From contig JBBIGQ010000004.1 of NCBI GenBank assembly GCA_037447455.1, positions 1-64,000 on the forward strand: a DNA stretch of 64,000 bases. The letters run 5' to 3'. A program made the position numbers and the translations under genes. The notes beneath the pieces were generated by a model. That model made no database searches and was not told the origin of the DNA. It worked only from the letters and a program-made list of their open reading frames with translations. Shown piece by piece: positions 8,071-17,862 of the stretch. How positions within the stretch are numbered: the first letter of the stretch is position 1; the number at the start of each line of letters is the position of its first letter. The DNA comes from BPGX01 sp037447455 (GTDB lineage: Bacteria > Bacteroidota > Bacteroidia > B-17B0 > Aurantibacillaceae).

Positions 8071-10971
8071 ATGTCCATGCAGTGGGTGTTTTTATGGTGC
8101 AGTGTATTATTTTTTTCGGATATACTTAAAGCACAGAGTATTTATTTTCCTTATTATCATTATGAGTCAGAAAATGGATTAATTCATTTGAATGTGTTAT
8201 CCATACAACAAGATAAAAACAAAGTGTTGTACAGTGTAACACAAGGCGGCGTATATAAATTTTCCGGAAAAAGTTTTCAAAAAAAACAAATGGCAACGCC
8301 CCTTAAAAATATCCGGAATGTATATTTTAATGATACATGTTTTTTCATAGTGCATAGGGATCAAGGAATATTTTATCAAAAAGGCAATCGTTTTATTTCT
8401 TTATTTACTCCCAATCCCTTTAAAAAACCTTGCGACAAAATTATACTTCATAACAATTATTGCTTTAATTATACCGACCAGATTTCCGTTGAAGTTTATG
8501 ATTACAAAAACAAAATATACTACAACGATTCTTTGTTATTAAAAGATAAAAGCAATCAGGCCTTTTGTATTCAGCCTGTTAAAAATAAAATTATAGTGGG
8601 ACGCAAAAAAGGGCTTTACTTTTTTGATGGCGACAAACAAAAAAAGATAGAACACATTGGCTCTCTTCCTGTATTTGCCATATTTCATTTTAGTGAAAAA
8701 CATTTGCTGTACATTGGTACAAGTGGAAAAATTTTAATCTTGAATGATAGCAGCTTTAAAGTTCAAAAAGTCATTCCAATAAGTGTTCATTTACCCAATA
8801 CATCTAATCAATTTATTCTTAATATGGAAAAGAACATTAGTAAAATCGTAGTAGATAAGTTTGACAGAATATGGTTTTGCACACAACCAGATGATAATAT
8901 GTATTTGTTAGAAAAAGATCAGTTTTACAATGTGATGGACATATTAAACATTACACCTACTCTCATAAATGACATTTATATTGATAATTTCAATAATATA
9001 TGGGTGGCTACATTTAACGATGGACTCTATCAAATTGTCTCTACTTATTGGGAGTCCTATAAATTTATTTACCATCAGAAAGTTTTAAACATAAAAAATA
9101 TCGAAACAGCCAATGGTAATGTTTACTATTCAACTAACAATGGATTATATACAAGTAAAGCACCTTTCCTCAATCATTTATCAGCATTAGTAGCCCCGGA
9201 TAATTTTTTTAATACAGATTTTACGGACTTAAAAAAAATACAACAAACTATTTTTTCTTCCAGTAGTATAATTTTTGATACAAAGATTATTTCCAATCAA
9301 TCCGATAAAATTTTCGTTTTACCATTTAAATACATTACTGTTCAAAACAATAACCAATGCTACGTTTCAGATATTACCAATAATGTTTTACTGTTTAATT
9401 TTAATTCCAATAAAATCCTCGACACCATCTTCCAACCATCTGACTATAAACTCACTATAAATCACTTATACTATTTGAATAACCAATTATTCATTTCAAC
9501 CAATAAAGGACTGTACATCTATAACTCCATCTCAAAAAAAATCACATTCTCCTTTCATAATTCTGAAATTAAGAAAGTTGTAAATCTAAATAATTCAATG
9601 TACGTTTTATCCGAAAATAAAATTTATGAACTTAACACCAGTAAAATACTCTTAACCCTTGAACCTTATCAAATCATTACTCTAACCAACATTACTAAAT
9701 ATAAAAACCATTATTTCCTGTCTTCCGAAGAAGGATTGATAGTTTTGGATGAGCACTTCAAATACATTAATCATTTTAGCAGAAAAAACGGACTCATATC
9801 CAATGTTATCAATGATTTAGCGATATTAGACAGCACTATTATACTAGCAACCGACAAAGGCATTTCATATACTCCTATTAAACATCTGTTTAACTACTAC
9901 CTCAACTTATTGCCACCTGCGGTTCAACACATCACCTCTAATAACGATACCATTTTGTATTCCGATTCCAAACTCAACTTCTCTTCACAGGTACACGATT
10001 TATATTTTCATCTTATCTGTCCCAATTTTAACCCACTCACTCAGGTTACTTATGAATACAAACTGAATAACTCCGATTGGATTGCCTTCGACAACTCCCC
10101 TTTGCACTTTTCCTCATTATCCGGCGGAGAATACACCCTTCAAATCAGAGCCACAACAGACAACAAGCATTTTACCACCCCAACTACTATTCTATTCAAA
10201 AAAGAGCTAACCTTAAATGAAAAAAAATGGTTTTGGACAGCAATAGTAATATTAAGCACAATCATTCTCGTACTCATCACATATATTATCCGCAAAATTG
10301 AAAAAAGAAAATCTTCTGAAAAATTAAAAAACATTCAACAAATGAACTTACTCAAGCATCAGGCAATGAATGCCATACTAAGTCCGCATTTTATCTTTAA
10401 TTCACTCACCGGTATTCAAAATTATATCCTTAAAAATGATGTGGAAAAAGCCAGTGATTATTTATCTAAATTTTCACGACTTATACGAATGATTATTGAA
10501 AAAGCATCCAGTCCAACAATTACTTTACAAGATGAATTAAAACGTATTCAATTTTACCTTGAATTGGAAAAAGAACGTTTTGAAGATAAATTTGATTACG
10601 AAATAATAGTCAACGAAAAAATAAACATAGAACATACTCATATCCCCAATATGATTATACAACCATACCTTGAAAACGCCATCTTGCACGGCATTTTACA
10701 AAAAAAAGAAAAAGGGCACTTATTTTTGAAATTTGATGTAACAACAAATAATTTTCTTGAAATCACAATTGAAGACGACGGCATCGGCATCATTAAAGGC
10801 GAAGAAAAAAAACCAAAACACCACAAATCACTAGCCACACAAACTATTGCAGAAATATTAAACATCAATACTCAATTATACCAAAAACATCAATCGGTTC
10901 AAATAATCGACAAATCCAGTTTGAATACCAATCAAACAGGCACTATAGTCAAAATCATAATAAAACTATAA
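8071..10971 (+). CDS. Propeller-type sensor histidine kinase (LytS/YehU-like)
   Basis: A 966-residue membrane sensor kinase. I start it at ATG 8071, because the following residues form a signal peptide (MSMQWVFLWC...LKAQ); the frame is open further upstream into the regulator gene, and 8077 is an alternative. A large periplasmic beta-propeller (Reg_prop-like repeats, about 25-630, with recurring IWF/IWV and GLY motifs) leads to a Y_Y_Y-type domain (about 645-715), one membrane span (about 720-742) and a His_kinase domain with phospho-acceptor His773 in LSPHFIFNSL. The C-terminal ATPase has QPYLENAILHGI and EDDGIGI. The signal sensed is unknown. The gene follows the LytTR regulator and overlaps the next gene by one base. 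Confidence 0.9.
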   Translation: MSMQWVFLWCSVLFFSDILKAQSIYFPYYHYESENGLIHLNVLSIQQDKNKVLYSVTQGGVYKFSGKSFQKKQMATPLKNIRNVYFNDTCFFIVHRDQGIFYQKGNRFISLFTPNPFKKPCDKIILHNNYCFNYTDQISVEVYDYKNKIYYNDSLLLKDKSNQAFCIQPVKNKIIVGRKKGLYFFDGDKQKKIEHIGSLPVFAIFHFSEKHLLYIGTSGKILILNDSSFKVQKVIPISVHLPNTSNQFILNMEKNISKIVVDKFDRIWFCTQPDDNMYLLEKDQFYNVMDILNITPTLINDIYIDNFNNIWVATFNDGLYQIVSTYWESYKFIYHQKVLNIKNIETANGNVYYSTNNGLYTSKAPFLNHLSALVAPDNFFNTDFTDLKKIQQTIFSSSSIIFDTKIISNQSDKIFVLPFKYITVQNNNQCYVSDITNNVLLFNFNSNKILDTIFQPSDYKLTINHLYYLNNQLFISTNKGLYIYNSISKKITFSFHNSEIKKVVNLNNSMYVLSENKIYELNTSKILLTLEPYQIITLTNITKYKNHYFLSSEEGLIVLDEHFKYINHFSRKNGLISNVINDLAILDSTIILATDKGISYTPIKHLFNYYLNLLPPAVQHITSNNDTILYSDSKLNFSSQVHDLYFHLICPNFNPLTQVTYEYKLNNSDWIAFDNSPLHFSSLSGGEYTLQIRATTDNKHFTTPTTILFKKELTLNEKKWFWTAIVILSTIILVLITYIIRKIEKRKSSEKLKNIQQMNLLKHQAMNAILSPHFIFNSLTGIQNYILKNDVEKASDYLSKFSRLIRMIIEKASSPTITLQDELKRIQFYLELEKERFEDKFDYEIIVNEKINIEHTHIPNMIIQPYLENAILHGILQKKEKGHLFLKFDVTTNNFLEITIEDDGIGIIKGEEKKPKHHKSLATQTIAEILNINTQLYQKHQSVQIIDKSSLNTNQTGTIVKIIIKL

Positions 10972-11990
10972 TGAACAGAATACTTCACTATAAGCAATTA
11001 CTCATTATCGGAATAAATTTCTTAATAACATTCTATTATCGCCCCCTTCACGCTCAAACCATTCGTTTTTTCCCAGATACTATTTTTGCTTGTAAAACAG
11101 ACAGTATCCAACTAATGCTTCCCTCTGATATCCTTTCAAAATCTGTGAATATTCAATGGATTACCCCCTATTCTATTATTTATCACTCCTCCACATTAAG
11201 AATTTTTCAGGAAGGGAAATACATTGTAAAACTTAAAACAAAACAATCTGAAATTATAGACTCCGTTATTGTCTTAAAGTCCGACCTGCCAAAATTCGAA
11301 CTCAAAGACACCACCTTATGTGCCGGGAAAACCCTTTTCATACCATTAAAACACAAAGAATATACATTTTACACCCCTGATAATAAAACAAAAATAGAAC
11401 AACTCAAAATAACGCAGGCAGGACGCTATTCTTTTAATGTATCCAATAAAGGATGCAAAATTACCCGGTATTTTGAAGTAAAAACTATACCTCCTACCAT
11501 TCCCGAGCAAAAAGAATATTCCTTTTGCATCAATGACGATAATAAAAAAATTAATCTCAAACACAATGGCATTTCATCAGTAATATGGAGCAATGGCTCC
11601 ACTCAAAAATCTATAGTGGTAGAAAATGAAGATAACTATTGGGTAAAAATTTCAGATAAATACTGCGGCACAAAAATTGACACCATCCATGTAAAATTTA
11701 AACCCTGTAATTGTGAAGTTCTGATACCAAATACATTTACGCCCAATGATGATGGAAAAAACGACTATTTTTACCCTATACTGTCCTGTGAATATACCTA
11801 TTACAATTTGACAATTTATGATAAGTGGAACAATATTGTATTTTCCTCAAATAATCCTAATGCCAAGTGGGACGGTAAATACAAAGGCAATCCATTACCC
11901 GAAGATGTATACGTGTATGTTTTGGAAACCATCGAAAAAAATACCGGCAAGAAAAATACACACAAGGGAAAATTCTCTCTAATACGATAA
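10971..11990 (+). CDS. Secreted protein with T9SS type B sorting domain, co-transcribed with the kinase
   Basis: A 339-residue exported protein: signal peptide (about 1-29), a repeat-poor body with Ig/PKD-like beta strands and several cysteines (for example DTTLCAGK, KPCNCEVLIP), then a gliding-motility-associated C-terminal domain from about residue 247 (IPNTFTPNDDGKND ... WDGKYKGNP ... DVYVYVLE). The start ATG overlaps the kinase stop (TAATG), so the protein is translated from the same transcript as the two-component pair. It may be a surface target or accessory of that signalling system; that role is inference. The body has no recognised enzymatic motif. Confidence 0.85.
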   Translation: MNRILHYKQLLIIGINFLITFYYRPLHAQTIRFFPDTIFACKTDSIQLMLPSDILSKSVNIQWITPYSIIYHSSTLRIFQEGKYIVKLKTKQSEIIDSVIVLKSDLPKFELKDTTLCAGKTLFIPLKHKEYTFYTPDNKTKIEQLKITQAGRYSFNVSNKGCKITRYFEVKTIPPTIPEQKEYSFCINDDNKKINLKHNGISSVIWSNGSTQKSIVVENEDNYWVKISDKYCGTKIDTIHVKFKPCNCEVLIPNTFTPNDDGKNDYFYPILSCEYTYYNLTIYDKWNNIVFSSNNPNAKWDGKYKGNPLPEDVYVYVLETIEKNTGKKNTHKGKFSLIR

Positions 11991-12005
11991 ATAATAAAAA
12001 TTTCT

Positions 12006-12854
12006 ATGACTCTATTTCTCATTGCTGACAGCGGATCTACCAAAACAGATTGGGCTTTAATCAGTAAAAAAGAAACTTTTGTAAGATTTGAAACAAAAGG
12101 AATTAATCCTTACTTCTTAAACGAAAAACAAATTGAACGCCTACTGAATGAAGAAGCACTACCACACATCAAAAAAAATCTATCCCTCATTCAAGCCGTT
12201 TACTTTTATGGCGCAGGTTGCAGCAATAAAGAAAACAACTTAAAACTCAAACACGCCCTTCGCACTACTTTTCAACTGGAAGAAGTCCACATTTGGCACG
12301 ATATTTTAGGCGCTGCACGTGCCACCTGCCAAAAAGAAAAAGGACTTGTAGGAATACTCGGTACAGGCAGTAATGCCTGTGTTTACGGCGGATTAAGTAT
12401 TATAGAATCGGTCCCTTCCTATGGCTATCTATTCGGCGATTACGGAAGCGGTGCCCACATTGGAAAACAATTTATTCAATCCTATTGCGATAAGACATTA
12501 CCTAAAGATTTAAAAATTGAATTTGAAAAAGCAGGATACAACGATGAAAAAATTTTAGAAGGAGTATATAAAACTGCCATGCCATCAAGGTTTTTAGCAT
12601 CTATATTCCCCTTTGTATTAAAACACAAATCACATCTATTTATTCAGGAATTAATACATCATTCACTAAAAAAATACTTTGAAATTCAACTATTGCCCAT
12701 TGTAAAAGAAAAATATGATTTACATTTCGTAGGTAGCGTAGCATTTACCCTAAAAGAAGAATTAAACACCATTGCACAACATTATGCATTCAATCTAAAA
12801 ACAATCCTCAAAAATCCCCTCAATGGTTTAATTGAATATCATCAAAAGCACTAG
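12006..12854 (+). CDS. N-acetylglucosamine kinase-like protein (BadF/BadG/BcrA/BcrD ATPase family)
   Basis: A 282-residue cytoplasmic protein of the ASKHA kinase fold. The phosphate-1 motif is near the N-terminus (IADSGSTKTDWAL) and a second glycine-rich motif GILGTGSNACVYGG is near residue 120, followed by GYLFGDYGSGAHIG. Bacteroidota proteins of this length and pattern are annotated as GlcNAc kinases, which would phosphorylate amino sugars recovered from peptidoglycan or chitin. It lies 15 bases after the type B protein and 91 bases before asd. The substrate is assigned by family only. Confidence 0.8.
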   Translation: MTLFLIADSGSTKTDWALISKKETFVRFETKGINPYFLNEKQIERLLNEEALPHIKKNLSLIQAVYFYGAGCSNKENNLKLKHALRTTFQLEEVHIWHDILGAARATCQKEKGLVGILGTGSNACVYGGLSIIESVPSYGYLFGDYGSGAHIGKQFIQSYCDKTLPKDLKIEFEKAGYNDEKILEGVYKTAMPSRFLASIFPFVLKHKSHLFIQELIHHSLKKYFEIQLLPIVKEKYDLHFVGSVAFTLKEELNTIAQHYAFNLKTILKNPLNGLIEYHQKH

Positions 12855-12945
12855 ATTGAAAAAGTGTTTCAACATTATCATCAAACATTTCATTCACCTT
12901 AATCAATACCTCATAAAAATTTTCCTATAATTGCCCACAAAAAAA

Positions 12946-13938
12946 ATGAAAGTAGCAATAGTAGGCGCCACCGGTTTAGTAGGTCAGGAAATGATTAAAG
13001 TTTTAGAAGAAGTTCAATTTCCTGTTACAGAGTTTATTCCTGTTGCCTCCGAAAAATCAATCGGTAAAAAAATTACTTTCAATCAAAAAGAATACACTGT
13101 TGTTTCTGTCAAGGACGCCATTGCCAAAAAGCCCAACGTTGCCTTATTTTCAGCAGGAAGCAAGACCTCATTAGAATATGCCCCTTTATTCGCACAGCAA
13201 GGAACCTATGTAATTGACAATTCCTCTGCCTTCAGAATGGACAAGGACAAGCCACTCATTGTCCCAGAAATCAATGCCAACATTCTGAAAAAGGAAGACA
13301 AAATCATTGCAAACCCCAATTGTTCTACTATTCAGATGCTAATGGTCTTGCATCCGTTACATAAGCAGTTTAAAATAAAAAAAATCATAGCTTCTACCTA
13401 TCAGGCCGTAACAGGCACCGGTGCCAAAGCAGTAGAACAACTCATGCAGGAAAGACAAGGCAAAAAGCCAGAAAATCCTGCCTACCCCTACCCTATTTAT
13501 CTCAATTTAATCCCACAAATTGATGTGTTTACAGAAAACGATTTTACAAAAGAAGAGATGAAAATGCACAATGAAACACGAAAAATACTCAACGATTATA
13601 CTATTTCTGTAAATGCGACTTGCGTGCGTGTTCCGGTGATAGGCGGTCATAGTGAAAGTGTTTATGTAGAATTGGAAAAAGAATTTGAAATTAAAGAAAT
13701 ACGAGATATTTTGTCAAAGACCAATGGCGTCATTGTTCAGGACGATATAAAAAACAACATTTACCCAATGCCCTTGTATGCCAACAAGAAAAACGAAGTT
13801 TTTGTAGGTAGAATACGCAAGGACTTTGATAATCCGAAAGCATTAAATTTATTCATTGTAGCCGATAATTTAAGAAAAGGCGCAGCCACCAATGCCGTCC
13901 AGATTGCTGAACATGTAGTTTCAAAATTTTTATCCTGA
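12946..13938 (+). CDS. asd: Aspartate-semialdehyde dehydrogenase
   Basis: A 330-residue enzyme that reduces aspartyl phosphate to aspartate semialdehyde, on the way to diaminopimelate/lysine, threonine and methionine. The N-terminal nucleotide-binding motif is VAIVGATGLVGQEM. The catalytic Cys is in NPNCSTIQM (near residue 128), and the active-site His is in VPVIGGHSESV (near 234). I start at ATG 12946, not at the in-frame TTG 15 bases earlier, because the nucleotide-binding strand begins at the ATG. A box close to the -7 consensus (TATAATTG, 12926-12933, one mismatch) lies just upstream. Confidence 0.95.
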   Translation: MKVAIVGATGLVGQEMIKVLEEVQFPVTEFIPVASEKSIGKKITFNQKEYTVVSVKDAIAKKPNVALFSAGSKTSLEYAPLFAQQGTYVIDNSSAFRMDKDKPLIVPEINANILKKEDKIIANPNCSTIQMLMVLHPLHKQFKIKKIIASTYQAVTGTGAKAVEQLMQERQGKKPENPAYPYPIYLNLIPQIDVFTENDFTKEEMKMHNETRKILNDYTISVNATCVRVPVIGGHSESVYVELEKEFEIKEIRDILSKTNGVIVQDDIKNNIYPMPLYANKKNEVFVGRIRKDFDNPKALNLFIVADNLRKGAATNAVQIAEHVVSKFLS

Positions 13939-13989
13939 TTTTTAATAATTTCTTCACATCACATTAATAAAAATTTCACATAAAACCTT

Positions 13990-13997
13990 TAATTTTG
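13990..13997 (+). promoter_or_regulatory. -7 box upstream of the OmpR/PhoB regulator
   Basis: TAATTTTG matches TAnnTTTG exactly and lies 12 bases before the ATG at 14010, implying a very short leader. No clear -33 element was found. Confidence 0.4.
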
Positions 13998-14009
13998 CAG
14001 AAAAATTGT

Positions 14010-14678
14010 ATGGCCATTAAAATATTAATTGCAGATGATGAAGAAGATATACTTCAATTTTTGTCTTACAATTTGCAAAAAGAAGGTTATGAAGTGTTAA
14101 CTGCTACCAATGGTGCCGATTCTATCAAATTAGCGAAAAAGGAAAGACCTGATTTAATTGTATTGGACATAATGATGCCCGTAATGGACGGAATGGAAAC
14201 CTGTAAAGAACTACGGGAAATGCCCGAAACAAAAGATAAACTCATCGTTTTTCTCACCGCCAGAAGTGAAGATTATTCTCAAATTGCAGGATTTGAAAAT
14301 GGTGCCGATGATTATATCACCAAACCTATTAAACCAAAACTTTTTATCTCTCGTATCAAGGCGTTATTAAGAAGAGTTCAATCCAGTGAACAATCTATCA
14401 TTGACTTAGGGCATATTAAAATAGATAAAGAAAAACATCTCGTATACAAAGATGATAAAGTATTGGAATTACCCAAAAAAGAATTTTTGTTATTAGAATT
14501 ATTAGCCAGCAAGCCGGGAAAAGTTTTTACCAGAGAATTTATTTTAGAAAAAGTGTGGGGCGAAGATGTGATTGTGGGCGAGCGAACAATTGATGTACAT
14601 ATTCGTAAAATACGCGAAAAAATCGGCGATGATTACATTAAAACCATCAAAGGTTTAGGATATAAGTTAGAATTGTAA
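14010..14678 (+). CDS. OmpR/PhoB-family response regulator
   Basis: A 222-residue transcription regulator starting at ATG 14010; the open frame extends to a TTG at 13995, which would overlap the -7 box. Receiver domain about 1-120 with the acidic pair DDEED at 9-13, phospho-acceptor Asp53 in VLDIMMP, FLTAR and TKPI. A winged-helix DNA-binding domain follows (about 128-222), with LPKKEFLLLELLASKPGKVF and the recognition helix in RTIDVHIRKIREKIG. No kinase gene is adjacent, so it is an orphan within the window. Bacteroidota orthologues are often paired with phosphate or envelope sensor kinases, but that cannot be concluded here. Confidence 0.92.
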   Translation: MAIKILIADDEEDILQFLSYNLQKEGYEVLTATNGADSIKLAKKERPDLIVLDIMMPVMDGMETCKELREMPETKDKLIVFLTARSEDYSQIAGFENGADDYITKPIKPKLFISRIKALLRRVQSSEQSIIDLGHIKIDKEKHLVYKDDKVLELPKKEFLLLELLASKPGKVFTREFILEKVWGEDVIVGERTIDVHIRKIREKIGDDYIKTIKGLGYKLEL

Positions 14679-14680
14679 TA

Positions 14681-14716
14681 AAAAAAGGAAGCCATTGTTA
14701 TCTTGCTTCCTTTTTA
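14681..14716. terminator. Bidirectional intrinsic terminator
   Basis: AAAAAGGAAGC (14682-14692) pairs perfectly with GCTTCCTTTTT (14705-14715) around a 12-base loop, with an A run on one side and a T run on the other. It lies between the convergent response regulator and amidase genes and can serve both. Confidence 0.85.
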
Positions 14717-14741
14717 GTTATTCCTTGTCTTCGTTAAATTT

Positions 14742-17700
14742 TTACTCTTTAAATATTCTTGAAGTATAAATATGATTACGATTGTTGTCAATGACTTTAA
14801 TAAAATACATTCCATTTGACCAATTAGCAGAATGTATTTTTACTTCCTTATTGGCATTTACTTTTTCATACACTTTCATTCCCAATGAATTATAAATTTC
14901 AATATTTGAACCAGATGGCAAATAAACAGTAATCCAATCTTTTGCAGGATTAGGATAAACGAGAACCGGTTGATTCAAAACTTCTGATAAGATAGAAATG
15001 CCCGTTGTTACACAAGTAGTATCTACCGTTTGACCATTACTACTCACTACCGCACTTTGTAATCCTGCCCCATTCTCTGCTTTTACATTGAAATAATATG
15101 TAGTACCATGAGTAATTGATGAAATATTTATTGTAATCAAAGTATTCGCCCATGCGTTTGTCCAGTTGATAACATTCGTGGCGCCAGCACTTGTCCCCAC
15201 AGAATACCAATATTGTGTCAGACCCGAATGTGGATCTGTTGAAGTAGCCCAGTTGGCACTTAAACTATCTTTCGTACAGGCGACATTAATGTCTGTCGTT
15301 TTCCCATCATTTACAGGAGAAGGTAATGTCGGTGGTGTCCAATCCACATTCACATCATCATAAGCAATAGAAGAAATATTATCCGCATTGTCTTGCGAAA
15401 TGGATTTAATACGCCCGGCAGGTGTAGAAGGATTCGGATTTTGATACCACAAATCTGTATTCCCTGGACCTACTGTTACACTTACATTACCGCTTACTCT
15501 CGAACGATAAATTTTTAATTGATTAATACTCATAACAGCATTTCCACTTCTGAATGAAACATATTTCCCATTGGATGAATTATGCGGAGATGGATCCTGC
15601 CACTTATTGATAAGTTGATTATTCCAATAAGTCCAAATTTCTCCTGTTGTTCTATCATAAATAACTTTGACATTATACCAGGTATTAGCAGAAAATGTCA
15701 ATGGAATATCCACCACTGGTGAGCCAAAAGTATTGTTCACTGTTTTATATAATTGAAATTTTTGATTATCCAACCGGAACCATACAAAATATGAATTGCT
15801 TCTATTAGAAGTAGAGCCCGTATCACAGAAAAAATGAAAACCACCTCTTCTATTTGTACCAGTACCGTCTAATTTGATGTCAACCTCATATAGACATCGA
15901 TTGGATAAGGTTTGATCCACAAAGGCATAAACATTTGTGTTACCCGCGGTAGAAGATATTTCATCACTTTGAACGAGTGCGCCACCACTTTGAGACCAGA
16001 CGCCTACTGTTGGCGTCCAGTACGGACGAATAGCAGAGCTATCAAAGTTGTCACAGAAAAAACCTCTGCTGCGATTAGCATCCCAATAGTTGCCGTTATA
16101 TTCAATGACTTGATAATAGCCCTTTTGAATACCACTTCCACCCGTATTGTCAACATCAGAAATGGTAGTTGTAAAGTTTGTTGTAACCCAGATTGGCGAA
16201 CTGACAGCAGTTGTAGGCGCTATATTATCAGTGGCAGAACCAGTTGCTGTAATAGTGTAAGTAGCAGCCCAGCCCGTACTCGTAGTTGCACAATCGCTTC
16301 TAAACTCAACCAACAAAGAATCATTATTCACTGTGATATTCCCAGGAGAATTTGTACCAGTATAAAACCCTACCAGTGGCAACCATACAGAACCGCCATT
16401 GTAAATGTACATATAATCCCATGTATTTTCTACATTAAAACTTGAAAATGACAAGGAAATTTGAGTAGCACCGGGTTGGGTAAATAAGTAAATTTTTCTT
16501 TCATCATTAGAATAATTTCCTGTGCTCCCTCCACTATCATAAAAATTACCTGTTGTTGTTGTAAAAGTAGTAGTGATAGAATAGGGTGAATTGATAAGTT
16601 TGTAATATCTATCCCAATTCCAGTATTGACCAGGATCGGTGTGTGTTTGATTGGGGTAATGTTGGTGTCCTTTAATTTTGGTACAAGATCCGGGAATAGA
16701 TGATTGATTATAATGAGTAGTAGGTAACCATGGCCAGAAGCCGGTTCTCAAGGGACTAATCCCATAACCACTATTACAAATATCCTTTACCAAAGCAGCA
16801 GAAGAATTATACATAGCAGTAGTAAACCAACTCGATTGACTAACATATCCTTCATGTTCCAAACCAATGGTATAAGGATTCTCAGTCCCAACATGCCATG
16901 CTTTATTGGCTTCTAAGACCATTTGCGTTACCTGACCATCACTACTTCTTAAAACATAGTGTGCGGATACATTAGCAGAACAGTTTTTAAACCATGATAT
17001 ACAACCAGCATAACTTCCTTGAACTACATGTATTGTCACTGCTGAAATTTGAACATCATTTCTTGATGAATAGTTACAACTTGCAGCCGGATCCCAGATA
17101 GCTGGCGGATAGTCGGCCGAAGTAATTTGATTATTGGAACTTAATTTATACATTGCTCCTTCATTCGTGTAAATGCTTTCATCCGTGATATTGACATGTC
17201 TCGCACTTAATACAGCATAATTTTCTTTGAAAGTTTCTTTTAAATTAATATTGTAATTCGGAAAATGATAAGCATTCTGATATTCGGGTTGTGCTAAAAA
17301 CCAATACAATTGATAAAGATGAGATTGCATGGCAAAATCATTGATTAAATCTTGACTTAAAGGCAGTTCACATAATTCAATAAAAATGCTTTTGTACTGT
17401 TCTAAATTTTCAGTACCAAAAATATTCTTCTGTTGTTGTAATTTTTGAAAGGCCCCCGCATACGCCAGTATAGAAGTTTCAGGATTGTTTTTGATATCAT
17501 TTATTGAAAAGCCAGAAAGTTGAGCCACTTTCAAAAGATTTTCACGAAAATAATTTTTACCATCTTCAATCAATCCCATAACGGTCAATGCTTTCGGTAA
17601 AGCAATACAACTATTTTGAGTCCCGTCCAGATGATAAAAACGAGTTTGAGTATAAGCAATCGCCTCTAAAAAACCTTTTGGAACCGATGGATAAATCGCA

Positions 17701-17813
17701 TACGCCTTTTGAAAGGAAGAGTAATAAGGGTTTTCAGGTGTCTCAATAACATTTAATGCAAAGGATTGAATATTAAAAGCTAAAATAGAGAAGAATAAAA
17801 TTGTTTTTCTCAT
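14742..17813 (-). CDS. Secreted N-acetylmuramoyl-L-alanine amidase, multidomain, T9SS type A sorted
   Basis: A 1023-residue exported protein. After the signal peptide (about 1-19) and an N-terminal region (about 20-230), an Amidase_2/PGRP domain (about 245-410) shows likely Zn ligands in VTIHVVQG, in KGHQHYP and in THTDPGQYW, plus HYVLRSSDGQV and GLEHEGY. A CUB-like domain follows (about 415-525; DYMYIYNGG, LLVEFRSD), then a concanavalin-like segment (about 590-760), a fibronectin-III-like domain (about 830-930) and a type A sorting domain (about 945-1023; VLVYPNPAKDWITVYL ... GMYFIKV). It probably cleaves peptidoglycan stem peptides outside the cell. It ends at the shared terminator near 14700. 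Confidence 0.88.
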   Translation of the reverse strand: MRKTILFFSILAFNIQSFALNVIETPENPYYSSFQKAYAIYPSVPKGFLEAIAYTQTRFYHLDGTQNSCIALPKALTVMGLIEDGKNYFRENLLKVAQLSGFSINDIKNNPETSILAYAGAFQKLQQQKNIFGTENLEQYKSIFIELCELPLSQDLINDFAMQSHLYQLYWFLAQPEYQNAYHFPNYNINLKETFKENYAVLSARHVNITDESIYTNEGAMYKLSSNNQITSADYPPAIWDPAASCNYSSRNDVQISAVTIHVVQGSYAGCISWFKNCSANVSAHYVLRSSDGQVTQMVLEANKAWHVGTENPYTIGLEHEGYVSQSSWFTTAMYNSSAALVKDICNSGYGISPLRTGFWPWLPTTHYNQSSIPGSCTKIKGHQHYPNQTHTDPGQYWNWDRYYKLINSPYSITTTFTTTTGNFYDSGGSTGNYSNDERKIYLFTQPGATQISLSFSSFNVENTWDYMYIYNGGSVWLPLVGFYTGTNSPGNITVNNDSLLVEFRSDCATTSTGWAATYTITATGSATDNIAPTTAVSSPIWVTTNFTTTISDVDNTGGSGIQKGYYQVIEYNGNYWDANRSRGFFCDNFDSSAIRPYWTPTVGVWSQSGGALVQSDEISSTAGNTNVYAFVDQTLSNRCLYEVDIKLDGTGTNRRGGFHFFCDTGSTSNRSNSYFVWFRLDNQKFQLYKTVNNTFGSPVVDIPLTFSANTWYNVKVIYDRTTGEIWTYWNNQLINKWQDPSPHNSSNGKYVSFRSGNAVMSINQLKIYRSRVSGNVSVTVGPGNTDLWYQNPNPSTPAGRIKSISQDNADNISSIAYDDVNVDWTPPTLPSPVNDGKTTDINVACTKDSLSANWATSTDPHSGLTQYWYSVGTSAGATNVINWTNAWANTLITINISSITHGTTYYFNVKAENGAGLQSAVVSSNGQTVDTTCVTTGISILSEVLNQPVLVYPNPAKDWITVYLPSGSNIEIYNSLGMKVYEKVNANKEVKIHSANWSNGMYFIKVIDNNRNHIYTSRIFKE

Positions 17814-17862
17814 AGTTGTAATTATTTTGTTTAACTGTAAAATAAAAATTATTAAAAATTAT

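Noticed and set aside
15912..16445. Long open frame on the plus strand inside the amidase gene
   Set aside because: It is antisense to a well-supported multidomain amidase, has no domain, signal or promoter, and its composition follows the repetitive Ser/Thr codons of the gene it opposes.
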